Below, piece by piece: positions 62,743 to 64,000 of a stretch of DNA of 64,000 nt. The notes beneath the pieces were generated by a model that worked only from the letters and a program-made list of their open reading frames with translations, ran no database searches and was not told the origin of the DNA. The stretch's first letter is position 1, and every line of letters starts with the position of its first letter. The DNA is taken from contig JAGYMZ010000005.1 in NCBI GenBank assembly GCA_018400295.1, forward strand, positions 25,157-89,156, written 5' to 3'. Made by a program: the position numbers and the translations under genes. The DNA is from Bacteroidales bacterium. Its GTDB lineage: Bacteria > Bacteroidota > Bacteroidia > Bacteroidales > B18-G4.

Positions 62743-63312
62743 ATGATCGCATTATGGTTGGCCTTGGCTTTTCTTTTTGCCGTGTTGGCATATGTATTAT
62801 TGTATCCCTTTACGATACGCATAAATTCAATACAGGACCGGTATTCCTTTTCCATCACCCCGGTAATTCAAATGGATCTGATCATGGGGGATGGTTCTCC
62901 GCTTTTGCTTCTGAGGGTGTGCATGATCCCATTCCGTATCCGTCCGCGAAAAGGTACACACCCCGGCATGTTGTTTTCCGGGCTTACCGGAAGGGAAGAA
63001 AAAAAAGACAGCACAGGTCGAAAGAAAAAAGATGCCGGGAAACGCATACGGGCCATATATCTTTTTTGCTGTGGACTGATACGGAGTTTCAGGTTAAAAA
63101 GATTGGTCCTGACTTTTGATACAGGGAATTACCCCTTGAATGCAAGGCTGGTTCCTGTGCTGACCATGTTTCATGGCAGCAAAACCGATATAAGTATAAA
63201 TTTCCTGGATCAGAATTATGTAGATATTCAAATACAAAGCCGTTTGGTGCATATTCTATGGCATGGAATTTTACTATATTTACGGGTAAGGCGTGCCGGG
63301 ATAAAACATTAA
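62743..63312 (+). CDS. YtfI/DUF2953-like membrane-associated protein
   Basis: 189 residues with one N-terminal membrane helix (ALWLALAFLFAVLAYVLLYP), then a beta-rich region and a basic stretch (EEKKDSTGRKKKDAGKRI). The last part has LTFDTGNYPLNARLVPVL and a hydrophobic end. The match to DUF2953 (YtfI) is only partial, but the next gene is YtfJ-like, the same pair as in Bacillus, which supports it. Function unknown. Confidence 0.6.
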   Translation: MIALWLALAFLFAVLAYVLLYPFTIRINSIQDRYSFSITPVIQMDLIMGDGSPLLLLRVCMIPFRIRPRKGTHPGMLFSGLTGREEKKDSTGRKKKDAGKRIRAIYLFCCGLIRSFRLKRLVLTFDTGNYPLNARLVPVLTMFHGSKTDISINFLDQNYVDIQIQSRLVHILWHGILLYLRVRRAGIKH

Positions 63313-63316
63313 AAAA

Positions 63317-63322
63317 GGAGGA
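63317..63322 (+). promoter_or_regulatory. Strong Shine-Dalgarno sequence of ytfJ
   Basis: GGAGGA, preceded by an A-run that includes the stop of the upstream gene, lies 4 bases before the ATG at 63327. It is the only clear consensus Shine-Dalgarno site among the genes examined here. Confidence 0.75.
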
Positions 63323-63326
63323 CATT

Positions 63327-63704
63327 ATGTCAATGAATTATGATGAAACATTTAACAAGGTGCTTGATCAGTTAAAAGAAATGGTAAGGACAGAAACTGT
63401 AGTCGGGGAGCCTTTTTCACTTGGCGAATTCACCTGCGTGCCTGTGATCAAGGTGGGTGTGGGATTTGGCAGTGGCGGGGCTATTGGAAAGGGGAAAGGC
63501 AATGAAAAGCTTGATAAAGGCGCAGGCGGTGGCGCAGGTGCCGGTATAGGCATGACGCCTATTGGATTTTTGGTTAGCCGGAAGGATGAGATATCTTTCC
63601 TGGCCTCGGACAAGAAAAAGGGGCTGGACAGCATTTTTGAAAAAGTACCGGACTTGCTTGAGAAAGCCATGGAAATGAAGAAAAAGAAAGATCCGAAAAA
63701 GTAA
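63327..63704 (+). CDS. ytfJ: GerW/YtfJ-family protein
   Basis: 125 residues from ATG 63327 (MSMNYDETFNKVLDQL), fixed by a strong Shine-Dalgarno site. The YtfJ core is clear: VGEPFSLGEFTCVPVIKVGV, a Gly-rich stretch (FGSGGAIGKGKGNEKL and GAGGGAGAGIGMTPIGFLV) and a Lys-rich C-terminus. In Bacillus this family is a spore protein; Bacteroidota do not form spores, so the role here is unknown. It follows the YtfI-like gene by 14 bases. Confidence 0.85.
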   Translation: MSMNYDETFNKVLDQLKEMVRTETVVGEPFSLGEFTCVPVIKVGVGFGSGGAIGKGKGNEKLDKGAGGGAGAGIGMTPIGFLVSRKDEISFLASDKKKGLDSIFEKVPDLLEKAMEMKKKKDPKK

Positions 63705-63764
63705 TCCGGTTCAAATGTTGTGAATGTATTGCAGAAAGCGGATGCATCCGGTCAGCAGCATGGG

Positions 63765-64000
63765 TTATTCTCTGATGTTGATGTCCTGTAGTATCTGCAG
63801 GATATTGGGGTCCAGTTCGATCTCAGGCAGGAATTCCGTCAGTTCTTTGTAGTTGGTTGGATTTTCATGAATGGCCTGCGATAACTTTTCATAGGCTTCC
63901 TTTAGCAGGCCGAGTTTGAACAAATAGGCTACTTTTCGGTATATGAGGGATGTATTGTCCTTTTGTTCAGACATGCCTGCATCCAGGACTTGTATGGCTT
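63765..64000 (-). CDS. TPR-like protein, C-terminal part, cut by the right edge
   Basis: About 78 residues are visible and the frame is open through base 64000, so the start lies outside the window; an internal ATG at 63974 is not the likely start. The visible part, including IYRKVAYLFKLGLLKEAYEK and LSQAIHENPTNYKELTE, is TPR-like helical repeats ending in LDPNILQILQDINIRE. Function unknown. Convergent with ytfJ; a 12-base palindrome, CGGATGCATCCG (63739-63750), lies in the gap. Confidence 0.6.
   Translation of the reverse strand, partial: AIQVLDAGMSEQKDNTSLIYRKVAYLFKLGLLKEAYEKLSQAIHENPTNYKELTEFLPEIELDPNILQILQDINIRE

Noticed and set aside
63739..63750. Palindrome CGGATGCATCCG between ytfJ and the TPR gene
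   Set aside because: Perfect but short, without loop or T-run, and no second copy was seen; not strong enough for a functional call.
1..64000. tRNA, rRNA, CRISPR, insertion sequence or prophage content
   Set aside because: I looked for T-loop motifs, repeat-spacer patterns and transposase or phage genes; gaps are short and none was seen. The few GGTTCG strings lie inside coding genes.

Overview
The window is a densely coded, ordinary chromosomal stretch from a member of the Bacteroidota, most likely near Bacteroidales/Marinilabiliales. The evidence is a type IX secretion gene (porQ) and a secreted repeat protein with a T9SS type A tail; Bacteroidota-specific small proteins (PUR-alpha/DUF3276, bTHX, DUF5683); the gene order parA-parB-DUF5683-dapB-lepB typical of the phylum; near absence of Shine-Dalgarno sequences; and repeated promoter elements of the Bacteroidota type (TTG, 19 bp, TAnnTTTG). 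I see no rRNA, tRNA, CRISPR array, insertion sequence or phage gene, and no gene-free stretch above 300 bases (the longest gap is about 270 bases, 27900-28167).

Layout. 1-8.5 kb: the start of a secreted family 3 glycosidase (cut by the left edge), a two-gene transketolase whose halves are separated by a secreted VWA-domain gene, shikimate kinase, the rRNA methyltransferase RlmD and the NAD(P)HX repair enzyme. 8.5-16 kb: topoisomerase IV subunit B, TypA, and a small surface-glycan group (methyltransferase, flippase, glycosyltransferase). 15.8-22.6 kb: a long co-oriented run on the minus strand (DUF4412, ftsK, lolA, ECF sigma factor, anti-sigma-like protein, Spy-like protein, thiamine-binding-like protein, pnuC, NadR-like kinase). 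22.7-27.4 kb: lepB-dapB-DUF5683-parB-parA. 27.5-31 kb: PUR-alpha protein and a citrate lyase pair in which the acyl carrier subunit CitD is fused to CitE. 31-35.4 kb: a small lipoprotein, AlgH, a MurL-MurD2 pair (alternative route for placing D-glutamate in peptidoglycan), and a ribosomal bTHX protein with a long charged tail. 35.4-42.2 kb: trmH, a TPR protein, fmt, HU, a DNA glycosylase, recQ, nusB. 42.2-50.5 kb: a propeller-transglutaminase protein, aconitase, porQ, ispH-recF-DUF721 and a fumarylacetoacetase-like hydrolase. 50.6-57.4 kb: an exonuclease, a 2-oxoacid dehydrogenase E2, a glycosyltransferase fused to a degenerate sugar-transferase half, a double UspA protein and an Nramp relative lacking the canonical metal ligands. 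57.6-64 kb: a T9SS cargo protein, a quinone oxidoreductase, aroE-DUF368 and a YtfI-YtfJ-like pair; a TPR protein is cut by the right edge.

Most of the window is housekeeping. The loci most worth a second look are the transketolase/VWA arrangement, the MurL-MurD2 pair, the CitD-CitE fusion, the Nramp relative without its DPGN motif, the PnuC/kinase/thiamine-binding trio, and the promoter architecture (an inverted repeat across the HU -7 box; a shared TACYTTTGCACC element at three unlinked genes). I did not find a clearly new multi-gene system. All functional calls are from reading the sequence; no database search was run.
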